In this document: piece after piece, positions 1-6,119 of the stretch
Numbering within the stretch: position 1 is the stretch's first letter
How the letters are laid out: each line of letters opens with the position of its first letter
Assembly: GCA_035461405.1 (NCBI GenBank)
Contig: DATHVH010000444.1
Location: forward strand, 1-13,679
From: Anditalea sp035461405
Lineage (GTDB): Bacteria > Bacteroidota > Bacteroidia > Cytophagales > Cyclobacteriaceae
DNA: 13,679 nucleotides
Direction: 5' to 3'
Notes under the pieces: model-generated
The model's database searches: none
Told to the model about the DNA's origin: nothing
The model's input: the letters and a program-made list of their open reading frames with translations, nothing else
Made by a program: the position numbers and the translations under genes

Positions 1-369
1 AGGCATGATAATGACCTCATTGTCTTTGGCCTGCAAGTCAAAGTCCTTGGCCATCTCAAAAACATCTAGCTCTCCGGTAATATCCAAATAATGGGACTGT
101 GCCAATAAGCAGGCTTCTATCAATGGTTTTGCAGTTTTGGAAAATGGTCCCGCACAATTTAGAACTAAAGATACACCTTCCAGGTGAGTAACCACATTTG
201 GTACATTCTCCAGTCCAAATACTTTATATTCTAACTGATAAGCAGAAGCAAGAGATATGATTTTACTTTTAGTTCTGCCAGCTACGATCGGTTTAAGTCC
301 TTGTTTCAAGGCTTCTTCCACTATTAACTTTCCACTGTAACCGTTTGCACCGTAAATTAAGATTCCCAT
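1..369 (-). CDS. Saccharopine dehydrogenase-like NAD(P)-binding oxidoreductase, N-terminal part (gene runs off the window)
   Basis: An open frame of 123 codons starts at the ATG on 369-367 and continues past base 1, so only the N-terminal part is present. The protein opens with a Rossmann nucleotide-binding loop, G7-A-N-G-Y-S-G13, directly after a short hydrophobic beta strand, and has N-C-A-G-P-F about two thirds along and Y94-L-D-I-T-G-E100 near the window edge. This combination is typical of the saccharopine dehydrogenase NADP-binding family, including the proteins annotated as trans-acting enoyl reductases. Family members reduce or oxidise varied substrates, so the substrate cannot be named from this fragment. 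It is transcribed away from lemA across a 189-base divergent spacer. The family call is firm; true lysine-pathway saccharopine dehydrogenase is less likely than a generic family member. Confidence 0.85.
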   Translation of the reverse strand, partial: MGILIYGANGYSGKLIVEEALKQGLKPIVAGRTKSKIISLASAYQLEYKVFGLENVPNVVTHLEGVSLVLNCAGPFSKTAKPLIEACLLAQSHYLDITGELDVFEMAKDFDLQAKDNEVIIMP

Positions 370-545
370 ATGTAGATGGTTGTTTCTTAAAAATAGGTAT
401 TTATCATGACAAAGGGAAAGTGTAACACTAAAATGTCACACATATTAAATTAAAGGAACTTCTGCCTTATTGGTACCTATTTTGATAAGAGGTATGTGAA
501 AATTTAATTATATTCACCTGAAATAATCTTTTCAAGCTTTTAACC

Positions 546-553
546 TAACTTTA
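546..553 (+). promoter_or_regulatory. Possible -7 element for lemA
   Basis: TAACTTTA matches the Bacteroidota -7 consensus TAnnTTTG at all but the last base and lies just five bases before the lemA start codon, which would give an almost leaderless transcript. I see no TTTG at the expected 19-21 base spacing upstream, so this is a weak call. Confidence 0.25.
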
Positions 554-558
554 GCAAA

Positions 559-1122
559 ATGAGCACCACCGTAATATTGATAATTGTAGCCGTCGTCGTG
601 GTTATATTTGTTGTTTCTTTATATAACAAACTGGTTTCCTATAAAAATAATAGAGAAAATGCATTTGCCGATATCGATGTTCAGCTTAAGCAGCGGCATG
701 ACTTAATTCCCCAATTGGTCAGCAGTGTAAAAGGATATATGGAGCATGAAGCAGGAGTACTTACCCGAGTAACTGAAGCTAGGGCAAAGGCAATGGGAGC
801 ATCCAGTATAGATGGTAAGATACAAGCTGAGCAGGAACTGACTTCAGCGCTACAGGGGCTAAGGGTTCAAGTAGAAGCATATCCTGATCTGAAGGCTAAT
901 ACTAACTTTTTACAGTTGCAGAATGAGATTTCAGATGTAGAAAATAAACTTGCAGCCTCTAGAAGGTACTTTAACTCTGCTACCCGTGAGTACAATGTAG
1001 CTGTAGAAAGTTTTCCATCAAACATAATAGCAGGTATGTTTGGCTTCCATAGAGAAATGATGTTTGATCTCGGCACCACTGATAGAGAAAGATTAGATAA
1101 GGCACCTGATATTAAATTTTAA
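559..1122 (+). CDS. lemA: LemA family protein
   Basis: This 187-residue protein matches the LemA family in length and layout: one N-terminal membrane segment (about residues 4-22, very Val/Ile rich) with a short external end, then a long soluble helical bundle. The conserved family core is visible at about residues 25-65, with L-Y-N-K-L-V, N-A-F-A-D-I-D-V-Q-L-K-Q-R-H-D-L-I-P and V-K-G-Y, and again later as Y-P-D-L-K-A-N and R-R-Y-F-N. The C-terminal F-P-S-N-I-I-A plus F-G-F segment is also typical. LemA proteins are helical membrane-anchored proteins of poorly defined function, often encoded beside membrane metalloproteases or TPM-domain proteins. Here the next gene begins five bases after the stop codon, so the two are almost certainly co-transcribed. 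The start is the only sensible ATG before the membrane segment. Confidence 0.95.
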   Translation: MSTTVILIIVAVVVVIFVVSLYNKLVSYKNNRENAFADIDVQLKQRHDLIPQLVSSVKGYMEHEAGVLTRVTEARAKAMGASSIDGKIQAEQELTSALQGLRVQVEAYPDLKANTNFLQLQNEISDVENKLAASRRYFNSATREYNVAVESFPSNIIAGMFGFHREMMFDLGTTDRERLDKAPDIKF

Positions 1123-1127
1123 TTTTT

Positions 1128-2072
1128 ATGGCAAGTTATGTTGGGATTCAAACCCAGATAAGTAGAAACAACACAAAATCGATACTTCTACTCTTAGCTT
1201 TCCCTTTGCTCATATTAGGGGGAGTGTGGGTATTCTATTATTTCATGATGGCAGATGAGTCTGGTTATAGAGATGTAGATGAAATAAATGACATATTTCT
1301 CAGCACTATACCAGGTGTATTAATAGCGGTAGGAATATGGTTTGCTATTGCATTTATGTTTCATAACGCTATGATCAAAAGAGCAGCTGGTTCCAGATCT
1401 TTGAGCCGCAAAGAAAATATGCGGGTTTATAATTTGGTAGAAAATCTTTGCATTAGCAAAGGAATGAAAATGCCTAAAATTAATATCATCGATGATCCAG
1501 CTCTAAATGCTTTCGCCAGTGGTATTAACGAAAAAACCTATACAGTGACTCTGACTCGCGGAATCATGGAAAAATTAAATGATGATGAGCTTGAAGGAGT
1601 TATTGCTCATGAACTGATGCATATTCGAAACAGAGATGTTAGATTATTGATCATTTCTGTCATCTTCGTAGGTATTTTTTCTTTTGTGGCCCAAATTCTT
1701 CTTAGAAGCATGATCTATGGAGGTGGTAGAAGAAGAGATAAAAATCAAAATAATGCCATGTTGATTGCCATGGTGATAGCATTCGTAGCCTTTTTGCTTT
1801 CGATGTTATTCAGATTTGCCATTTCTAGAAAAAGGGAGTATATGGCTGACAGTGGTGCTGCAGAAATGACTAAAAAACCTTTGGCATTAGCTTCGGCACT
1901 CAGAAAAATATCTGGAAACTACCAGGTGAAAACGGTGAAAAGTGATGATGTGGCAGAAATGTTTATCGAAAACAGACCCGACAGATCTTCAGGTATGATG
2001 TCTATGATAACGGGCCTATTCGCTACACACCCACCCATAGAGAAAAGGATTCAGATACTGGAACAGTTTTAA
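1128..2072 (+). CDS. M48 family membrane zinc metalloprotease (HtpX-like)
   Basis: This 314-residue integral membrane peptidase carries the zinc motif H161-E-L-M-H165 within I-A-H-E-L-M-H-I-R-N-R-D, and the third zinc ligand is likely E237 in R-E-Y-M-A-D-S-G-A-A, both hallmarks of peptidase family M48. Two N-terminal hydrophobic segments (about residues 18-40 and 60-80) and two more after the active site (about 172-194 and 210-232) place the catalytic domain on the cytoplasmic face, as in HtpX. The T-H-P-P-I-E-K-R-I-Q-I-L ending is the usual C-terminus of the family. HtpX-type enzymes degrade damaged membrane proteins. Pairing with LemA five bases upstream is a recurrent arrangement and suggests a shared membrane role. 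The gene ends at a strong hairpin terminator. It could be named htpX, but I keep to the family because close M48 paralogues exist. Confidence 0.93.
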   Translation: MASYVGIQTQISRNNTKSILLLLAFPLLILGGVWVFYYFMMADESGYRDVDEINDIFLSTIPGVLIAVGIWFAIAFMFHNAMIKRAAGSRSLSRKENMRVYNLVENLCISKGMKMPKINIIDDPALNAFASGINEKTYTVTLTRGIMEKLNDDELEGVIAHELMHIRNRDVRLLIISVIFVGIFSFVAQILLRSMIYGGGRRRDKNQNNAMLIAMVIAFVAFLLSMLFRFAISRKREYMADSGAAEMTKKPLALASALRKISGNYQVKTVKSDDVAEMFIENRPDRSSGMMSMITGLFATHPPIEKRIQILEQF

Positions 2073-2076
2073 AAAC

Positions 2077-2104
2077 AAAAAAGCAGCTCAAGGGCTGCTT
2101 TTTT
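2077..2104. terminator. Bidirectional rho-independent terminator between convergent genes
   Basis: GCAGC at 2083-2087 pairs with GCTGC at 2094-2098 across a six-base loop. The stem is extended by six A on the left (2077-2082) and six T on the right (2099-2104), so it has a U-tract when read in either direction. It sits exactly between the M48 protease stop and the stop of the convergent peroxiredoxin and should end both transcripts. Confidence 0.9.
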
Positions 2105-2105
2105 G

Positions 2106-2741
2106 TTATAAGTTTGGCTGTGGAGTAGTCCGCAGATACGGCTTGATTTCCTTGTGACCTTTGGGAAACTTACCTGGAATTTCCTCATTAGTGATTGCTG
2201 GTGCTATAACCACATCCTCACCATGTTTCCAATCTGCAGGAGTCGCTACAGAATAGTTAGCAGTCAGTTGTAGGGAATCCAAAACTCTTAATAGCTCCTG
2301 AAAATTTCTCCCTGTACTGGCAGGATAGGTGATAGTCAGTTTGATTTTTTTATCGTTACCGATTATGAATACGGATCTGACCGTAAACTTATCATTAGCT
2401 TCTGGATGGATCATATCGTACAGCTCAGATACCTTTCTGTCCTCATCAGCAATGATAGGAAAATTCACTTCAGTATGCTGGGTTTCATTGATATCCTTAA
2501 CCCAACCCTTATGGCTTTCCAATCCATCCACGCTTAAAGCAATTACTTTAGTATTTCGCTTAGCAAATTCTTCTTTTAACTTAGCAACAGCCCCTAGCTC
2601 TGTGGTGCAAACAGGAGTATAATCGGCAGGGTGGGAAAATAATACTCCCCAGCTATCTCCCAAATATTCATGAAAATTGATCTTACCTTCTGTACTATCC
2701 GCGGTAAAATCCGGTGCGATATCGCCTAATCTAAGTGACAT
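2106..2741 (-). CDS. Peroxiredoxin, 1-Cys (Prx6) type
   Basis: This thioredoxin-fold peroxidase of 211 residues reduces hydrogen peroxide and alkyl hydroperoxides in the cytoplasm. The peroxidatic motif is P38-A-D-Y-T42-P-V-C45, with the matching arginine at R122 in F-T-V-R-S-V-F; these complete the Pro/Thr/Cys/Arg active site. C45 is the only cysteine in the whole protein, so there is no resolving cysteine and the enzyme must be recycled by an outside thiol donor. The long C-terminal extension after about residue 165 (A-T-P-A-D-W-K-H-G-E-D, then P-K-G-H and Y-L-R) is the dimerisation arm typical of Prx6-type proteins rather than of AhpC or Bcp. It is a single-gene unit with its own 3-prime terminator shared with the M48 gene. 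The 264-base stretch upstream shows no promoter that I would assign with confidence. Confidence 0.94.
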   Translation of the reverse strand: MSLRLGDIAPDFTADSTEGKINFHEYLGDSWGVLFSHPADYTPVCTTELGAVAKLKEEFAKRNTKVIALSVDGLESHKGWVKDINETQHTEVNFPIIADEDRKVSELYDMIHPEANDKFTVRSVFIIGNDKKIKLTITYPASTGRNFQELLRVLDSLQLTANYSVATPADWKHGEDVVIAPAITNEEIPGKFPKGHKEIKPYLRTTPQPNL

Positions 2742-3005
2742 AGTTTTTGTTGTTTTAAGTCTATAGAAATAATAGGGTAATAACGCAAGGGCAAGTGAAT
2801 TAGTTTAAGGTTTGGTAAGGAAAAGAGTGATTAGTGGGATTGGGGAAATAGTGAATAGTATGATTTTCGATCTATAATTACAGATATATGTTTATAAAAA
2901 ATTTTCAATTGGACTTTATATTCCAAATACCATATACTACATACATTCTAAAACGCTAAACATGAATCGATTATCCTAACTGATCACCTAACCTAACTAA
3001 ACCAA

Positions 3006-3026
3006 CTAATCTCTAATCTCTAATCT
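3006..3026. repeat. Three perfect tandem heptamers at the 3-prime end of gap
   Basis: CTAATCT occurs three times without a break (3006-3012, 3013-3019, 3020-3026). On the gene strand these are the last codons of gap, and the outermost copy supplies the TAG stop codon. Less perfect C-T-A-A-rich heptamer-like sequence continues into the spacer beyond the stop. Confidence 0.85.
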
Positions 3027-4007
3027 ACTGATTAAATCAGCCAAACGGTTAGAATACCCAGCTTCGTTATCATACCAGCCGACTATTTTTACCAATGTTC
3101 CATTTGCCATAGTCAATTTAGAATCGAATATACAGGAATGGGGGTTGCCAATTATATCAATAGAAACGATTGGATCTTCTATATATTCTAAGATACCTTT
3201 CATAGCACCATTAGCTGCTTTTTTCATGGCGGTATTGATTTCTTCTATCGTAACTTCTTTCTTTAGGATCACAGTAAGATCCGTCAGAGATCCATCAGGC
3301 ACAGGTACCCTAATGGCATTGCCATCAATTTTTCCATTAAGTTCAGGAATTACCAAACCCAATGCTTTAGTAGCATTAGTGGTGGTGGGCACAATAGAAT
3401 AGGCCGCTGCTCTGCCCCTTCTCAAATCCCTATGTGGTGCGTCCTGAAGATTTTGGTCCGCTGTATAGGAATGAACGGTTGACATATAGCCTTTTTCTAT
3501 CCCAAAAGCGTCATTTAAGACCTTAACCATGGGAGCGAGACAGTTGGTGGTGCAAGAAGCGTTTGAAATAATCTTTTCATCACCTTTAAGTATATAATCA
3601 TTAACCCCAAGAACTACCGTTGGGATATTTCCTATGGCGGGAGCAGATATGATCACTTTTTTGGCACCTGCCTTTATGTGAGAGCCGGCTCCTTCTTCAT
3701 CTACAAACCTGCCGGTAGATTCTATGACAATATCAACATCCAATTCTCCCCAAGGAAGGCTTTTCGGATCTTTTTCTGCGTAGATATTTATTTTGTGTCC
3801 ATTGACCAGCATGTTGCCTTCGGAGGTTTCCACAGTGCCATCAAATCTGCCATGAACGGAATCGTATTTGAGAAGATGGGCCAAAGTATCCGTATCGGTA
3901 AGGTCATTGATCGCCACTACCTCTACATTTTCTTTTTTCGATAAAATTTTAAAAGTCAGCCTTCCAATACGGCCAAAGCCGTTTATTGCAACTTTTATTT
4001 TAGTCAT
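3006..4007 (-). CDS. gap: Type I glyceraldehyde-3-phosphate dehydrogenase (NAD-dependent)
   Basis: This 333-residue enzyme of the usual GAPDH length converts glyceraldehyde-3-phosphate to 1,3-bisphosphoglycerate in glycolysis, in the cytoplasm. The NAD-binding loop N9-G-F-G-R-I-G15 is at the N-terminus, and D35 in A-I-N-D corresponds to the acidic residue that favours NAD over NADP. The catalytic cysteine is C152 in S-C-T-T-N-C, with H179 in S-T-V-H-S-Y as the general base. A190-P191 occupies the position where a proline is also associated with NAD use, so this is probably the glycolytic enzyme. The C-terminal W-Y-D-N-E-A-G-Y-S motif is present. The gene stands alone, divergent from the tRNA-Glu genes. 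Its stop codon lies in a tandem heptamer repeat, so the last residues (R-L-E-I-R-D) are encoded by that repeat. Confidence 0.97.
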   Translation of the reverse strand: MTKIKVAINGFGRIGRLTFKILSKKENVEVVAINDLTDTDTLAHLLKYDSVHGRFDGTVETSEGNMLVNGHKINIYAEKDPKSLPWGELDVDIVIESTGRFVDEEGAGSHIKAGAKKVIISAPAIGNIPTVVLGVNDYILKGDEKIISNASCTTNCLAPMVKVLNDAFGIEKGYMSTVHSYTADQNLQDAPHRDLRRGRAAAYSIVPTTTNATKALGLVIPELNGKIDGNAIRVPVPDGSLTDLTVILKKEVTIEEINTAMKKAANGAMKGILEYIEDPIVSIDIIGNPHSCIFDSKLTMANGTLVKIVGWYDNEAGYSNRLADLISRLEIRD

Positions 4008-4044
4008 TTATATTTGGGGGTTTTTAAGTTATTTATTGCTGAGG

Positions 4045-4061
4045 CGAAATTACTAAAGATA
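4045..4061 (-). promoter_or_regulatory. Possible gap promoter -7 elements
   Basis: Read on the minus strand, TATCTTTA (4061-4054) and TAATTTCG (4052-4045) each differ by one base from the Bacteroidota -7 consensus TAnnTTTG and lie 38-54 bases before the gap start codon. No TTTG is found at the expected distance upstream of either, so which one is used, if any, is uncertain. Confidence 0.3.
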
Positions 4062-4140
4062 GGGGAGATTCACTAGGGAATAATTTTCCGCCTAGTTTTC
4101 AATGATTTGGAAGTATTGGCCAAATATTTTTTGGCTGCAT

Positions 4141-4171
4141 TTTGCATTATGAATTTAACCCTCTATATTTG
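4141..4171 (+). promoter_or_regulatory. Bacteroidota-type promoter of the tRNA-Glu operon
   Basis: TTTG at 4141-4144 and TATATTTG at 4164-4171 are separated by 19 bases. This is an exact match to the Bacteroidota primary sigma consensus (TTTG, about 19-21 bases, TAnnTTTG). Transcription would start near 4176-4178, leaving a leader of about 33-35 bases before the first tRNA. Confidence 0.88.
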
Positions 4172-4182
4172 CATCACTATTC

Positions 4183-4303
4183 AGAAAAGGCAAGGAAAAT
4201 AGCACTGAATGGTCCGTTCGTCTAGGGGTTAGGACGTATCCCTTTCACGGATGAAACACGGGTTCGATTCCCGTACGGACTACAAAATTTCCTTGGCTTT
4301 TCT
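4183..4303 (+). repeat. Complementary arms bracketing the first tRNA-Glu
   Basis: The leader segment 4183-4198 (AGAAAAGGCAAGGAAA) is complementary to the inter-tRNA spacer 4288-4303 (TTTCCTTGGCTTTTCT) at 15 of 16 positions; the only mismatch is G4190 against G4296. In the transcript the two arms would close a stem around the first tRNA, leaving about 12 bases on its 5-prime side and 5 on its 3-prime side. This resembles an rRNA-type processing stem. The pairing is seen directly; the processing role is inferred. Confidence 0.65.
4211..4282 (+). tRNA. tRNA-Glu(TTC), copy 1
   Basis: This is a 72-base cloverleaf. The acceptor arm GGTCCGT pairs with ACGGACT, with a G-T wobble at the first pair, and the discriminator is A. 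The D-arm contains GTCTAGGGGTTAGGAC, the anticodon stem-loop is TATCC-CTTTCAC-GGATG with anticodon TTC, and the T-arm is CGGG-TTCGATT-CCCG. No CCA is encoded, so CCA must be added after transcription. It is the first gene of a two-tRNA transcript with a consensus promoter upstream. Confidence 0.97.
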
Positions 4304-4308
4304 TTAAT

Positions 4309-4380
4309 GGTCCGTTCGTCTAGGGGTTAGGACGTATCCCTTTCACGGATGAAACACGGGTTCGATTCCCGTACGGACTA
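4309..4380 (+). tRNA. tRNA-Glu(TTC), copy 2
   Basis: All 72 bases are identical to copy 1, including anticodon TTC and the absence of an encoded CCA. It begins 26 bases after copy 1. Both copies are followed by TACAAAAT (offset by three bases after copy 2) and preceded by AAT, so the duplicated unit extends slightly beyond the tRNA, as expected from a tandem duplication. A hairpin terminator follows about 85 bases downstream. Confidence 0.97.
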
Positions 4381-4465
4381 CTACAAAATGATGTTTAATC
4401 ATCGATCTGATTGCCCAGTGCATGAAGAATTTTGTTTTATGGTTGTTAGTGGTTAAAGTGAGTGA

Positions 4466-4494
4466 AAAATCCCAATCTTCTAGGTTGGGATTTT
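4466..4494 (+). terminator. Terminator of the tRNA-Glu operon
   Basis: AAAATCCCAA (4466-4475) pairs perfectly with TTGGGATTTT (4485-4494) across a nine-base loop, and more T-rich sequence follows. The A and T ends make it potentially active in both directions, but no nearby minus-strand gene ends here, so it most likely serves the tRNA transcript. Confidence 0.8.
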
Positions 4495-4512
4495 CAGTTT
4501 TAGCTTATTCTG

Positions 4513-4570
4513 TTTTTTAAACCACAGAGGTGCGCAGAGTTAATCACAGAGATTCTCAAAGTTTTTTTTA
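4513..4570 (+). repeat. Left arm of an imperfect inverted repeat pair (CACAGAG-type)
   Basis: This arm contains CACAGAG, CGCAGAG and CACAGAG motifs in one orientation and ends in a run of eight T. Its core (4522-4569) aligns without gaps to the reverse complement of the right arm near 5285-5341 at about 34 of 48 positions, including the poly-T end, GAGTTA and CACAGAG blocks. Similar CACAGAG-rich dispersed repeats are familiar from many environmental bacterial genomes; membership of any named family cannot be shown here. Confidence 0.65.
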
Positions 4571-4583
4571 ATCATTTCTGCAT

Positions 4584-5082
4584 TTAAAAGCACTGACAGA
4601 TCCGCTCCAGGATCATATAGATGAACTTAAGAGACATCAAAAAAAATCTAAAAACCATATGCAGGAGCTGAGGGACTTACGATTGGCATTCAGTTCCAAA
4701 GTAAATAGCTCTCGAAAGTATGCAGTCAGTGAAGGCAGTTAAGGAAGAGCAAGAGATCCAGGCTAAACCTAAACCCAAGATGCCGAAAGGAGAAACTATG
4801 CGCATCTCCCTAAGGATGTTTCGGGAGTGAAAATCTATAGCAGATATTGCTGCAGAGAGAGGTTTTGCTTTAAGTACAATAGAAGGCCACTTATGTTCTT
4901 TTATTCCTACAGGAGAGGTGGCCATTGAAGAATTGGTCAGTACGGAGAAAATAGCCATCATACAGGAAGCATTGGATAAATCTCCTAAAGAAGTGAGGTC
5001 ATCCGAAATCCGGGAAATGCTGGGGGAAGAATTTACATTCGGGGAAATCATAGCAGTGATGAGTATGAAGCAAAAAGTGTAG
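4584..5082 (+). pseudogene. Decayed C-terminal fragment of a helicase-type protein with HTH_40-like domain
   Basis: Two adjoining frames together look like the tail of a larger protein. The first (about 4584-4739) encodes a helical, lysine-rich stretch ending H-M-Q-E-L-R-D-L-R-L-A-F-S-S-K-V and then runs to a stop. The second, in another frame from about 4720 to the TAG at 5080-5082, encodes K-G-E-T-M-R-I-S, then K-S-I-A-D-I-A-A-E-R-G-F-A-L-S-T-I-E-G-H-L, then F-I-P-T-G-E-V and an ending E-E-F-T-F-G-E-I. That pattern is the helix-turn-helix domain found at the C-terminus of many Bacteroidota RecQ-, RecD- or PIF1-like helicases. It is broken twice: an in-frame TGA at 4828-4830, where relatives normally have Gly in E-G-K-S-I (one change from GGA), and a frame change near 4700-4735. 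No ATPase motifs are present, so the N-terminal bulk is gone. Confidence 0.75.
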
Positions 5083-5284
5083 GAGGATTGGGGTCGAATT
5101 GTATGGCTGTCCAATCGTCGAATTGAGGGGTAGACAGTTAATTTGCGAAGTGGGGCGATTTATTTTTCTCGAAGTAATGGAAGCTTACCGGTTATGGAAG
5201 AGTAGATTCTCTTCAGGAGAAATAGGACTATTTGACAGTCTTGCTAAACAGGAATTAATGAACATAAGGATATATTTATTATTT
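5083..5284. other. Gene-free stretch inside the repeat-bounded segment
   Basis: Between the decayed helicase tail and the right repeat arm I recognise no gene. The only open stretch is about 60 codons from a TTG and resembles no family I know. GTCGAATTG occurs twice (5093-5101 and 5117-5125). The content is consistent with decayed DNA. With the repeats, the pseudogene and the tRNA terminator, it accounts for the whole gene-poor interval 4381-5346. Confidence 0.5.
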
Positions 5285-5341
5285 TAAAAAAAAACACTGT
5301 GATACTCTGTGCCTAACTCCTTTAAACTCTGAGGTTAAAAA
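5285..5341 (-). repeat. Right arm of the imperfect inverted repeat pair (CACAGAG-type)
   Basis: Read on the minus strand this arm carries CTCAGAG and CACAGAG motifs and ends in nine T, in the same order as the left arm at 4513-4570. The ungapped match of about 34 in 48 marks the two as diverged inverted copies enclosing roughly 0.7 kb. The arm ends just before the stop codon of the DUF2459 gene. Confidence 0.65.
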
Positions 5342-5346
5342 TCAAA

Positions 5347-6015
5347 CTAATCTAAATAGTAAAACACGCCCCAGTCCATCGGGGTCCACAGTGAGTTCTT
5401 GACACCTATTTTCTTTAATCCTGTATTGGTCCAATTGTTACAGGTCCAGAACATATGATATTTGCCATGTGCGGCATAGAAGTCATCATAGTCGTGGTAT
5501 CCTCTTTCAGGATAGATTTTTGGCTCACCATCTTCTATTACAAAATATTCCAAGATATAGTCGACCAATACTTTATACATCTCTTCAGAGATCATAATAC
5601 TGCTTACATCATCACCTTCGGGTGGCCTGTACCTTCTGTGCTCTACATGCATGGCAGCTTCACTGGGAATGAATAAAGCCTTTACAAATGTGGGAAAAGT
5701 TAAATCGCTCATGGTGGGCGTATTCAGATAAAAGTTCTTTTCTCCCCAACCTATAGCCATATAATTGATCTGTCCTCTGGTCTGTCTGCTGAGTGGAAGT
5801 AAAGCTTCCCAGTCATGGATATGGTTTTTGGAAGGAAGTACCAGGTCTGCATGCAGGCCATTGGTTTGGACAAAAATTTCTATATCTGTTTTCTCCGATA
5901 ATTTTGGTGGATCTACGGGTATCAGCATTCCGATAAATGCTGTAAATAAGTACAACAATAACGCTCCAACTAAAAATAATAGGGGGTAGAAGATGTACTT
6001 ATATGGTTTTTTCAT
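5347..6015 (-). CDS. DUF2459 / TIGR02117 family membrane-anchored protein
   Basis: The most likely start is the ATG at 6015-6013, giving 222 residues opening M-K-K-P followed at once by one membrane segment (about residues 8-32). An upstream ATG at 6066 would add 17 residues (M-P-F-F-Y) before the anchor and run almost to the preceding terminator, so I prefer the shorter form. The rest should lie outside the inner membrane. It contains N52-G-L-H55-A-D-L-V-L-P, G-W-G-E-K-N-F-Y-L-N-T-P-T, and near the end W190-T-C192-N-N-W-T-N and L-W-T-P, the hallmark segments of DUF2459. The family has no established biochemical role. The single conserved His in the N-terminal half and Cys in the C-terminal half could be a catalytic pair. 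It is transcribed as a single gene; the terminator of the SGNH operon lies between it and the upstream genes. Confidence 0.85.
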   Translation of the reverse strand: MKKPYKYIFYPLLFLVGALLLYLFTAFIGMLIPVDPPKLSEKTDIEIFVQTNGLHADLVLPSKNHIHDWEALLPLSRQTRGQINYMAIGWGEKNFYLNTPTMSDLTFPTFVKALFIPSEAAMHVEHRRYRPPEGDDVSSIMISEEMYKVLVDYILEYFVIEDGEPKIYPERGYHDYDDFYAAHGKYHMFWTCNNWTNTGLKKIGVKNSLWTPMDWGVFYYLD

Positions 6016-6068
6016 CAATAAACAGTTGGTATAGTAAAGAGTATACCCAATATAAAAAAACGGCAAGT

Positions 6069-6099
6069 AAAAAAAAAAGAGGAGCGGGGCTCCTCTTTT
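6069..6099 (-). terminator. Strong terminator of the receptor/SGNH operon
   Basis: GAGGAGC (6079-6085) and GCTCCTC (6089-6095) form a seven-pair GC-rich stem with a three-base loop, extended by A-T pairs. Read on the minus strand the stem is followed by ten T (6078-6069). It begins about 20 bases after the SGNH gene stop, so it ends that transcript and insulates the DUF2459 gene downstream. Confidence 0.9.
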
Positions 6100-6119
6100 A
6101 ATGTCTCGAACTGATAAAA

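Noticed and set aside
3006..3026. Tandem repeats as a CRISPR array
   Set aside because: The units are seven bases with no spacers. This is a simple tandem repeat.
4211..4380. tRNA-Glu as integration site of a genomic island
   Set aside because: Both tRNAs are complete and no extra tRNA 3-prime fragment is found downstream; no integrase is visible. Tandem duplication explains the two copies.
4828..4830. In-frame TGA read as selenocysteine
   Set aside because: The aligned family position is a Gly in a helix-turn-helix, not a redox Cys. A frame change nearby and the missing N-terminal domains point to a plain pseudogene.
4677..5114. Open frame of 145 codons on the minus strand
   Set aside because: It lies antisense to the decayed helicase tail, whose plus-strand frame gives clear domain motifs. 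The minus-strand product resembles no family and is Ser/Ile rich in the manner of a shadow frame.
5099..5287. Short plus-strand open frame from a TTG codon
   Set aside because: It is only about 60 codons with no recognisable motif, lies in decayed DNA and ends in the repeat arm. There is no support for a real gene.
6016..6066. Longer start for the DUF2459 gene
   Set aside because: The extra 17 residues would precede a normal M-K-K-P plus membrane anchor start and begin next to the upstream terminator. The shorter start fits the family better.
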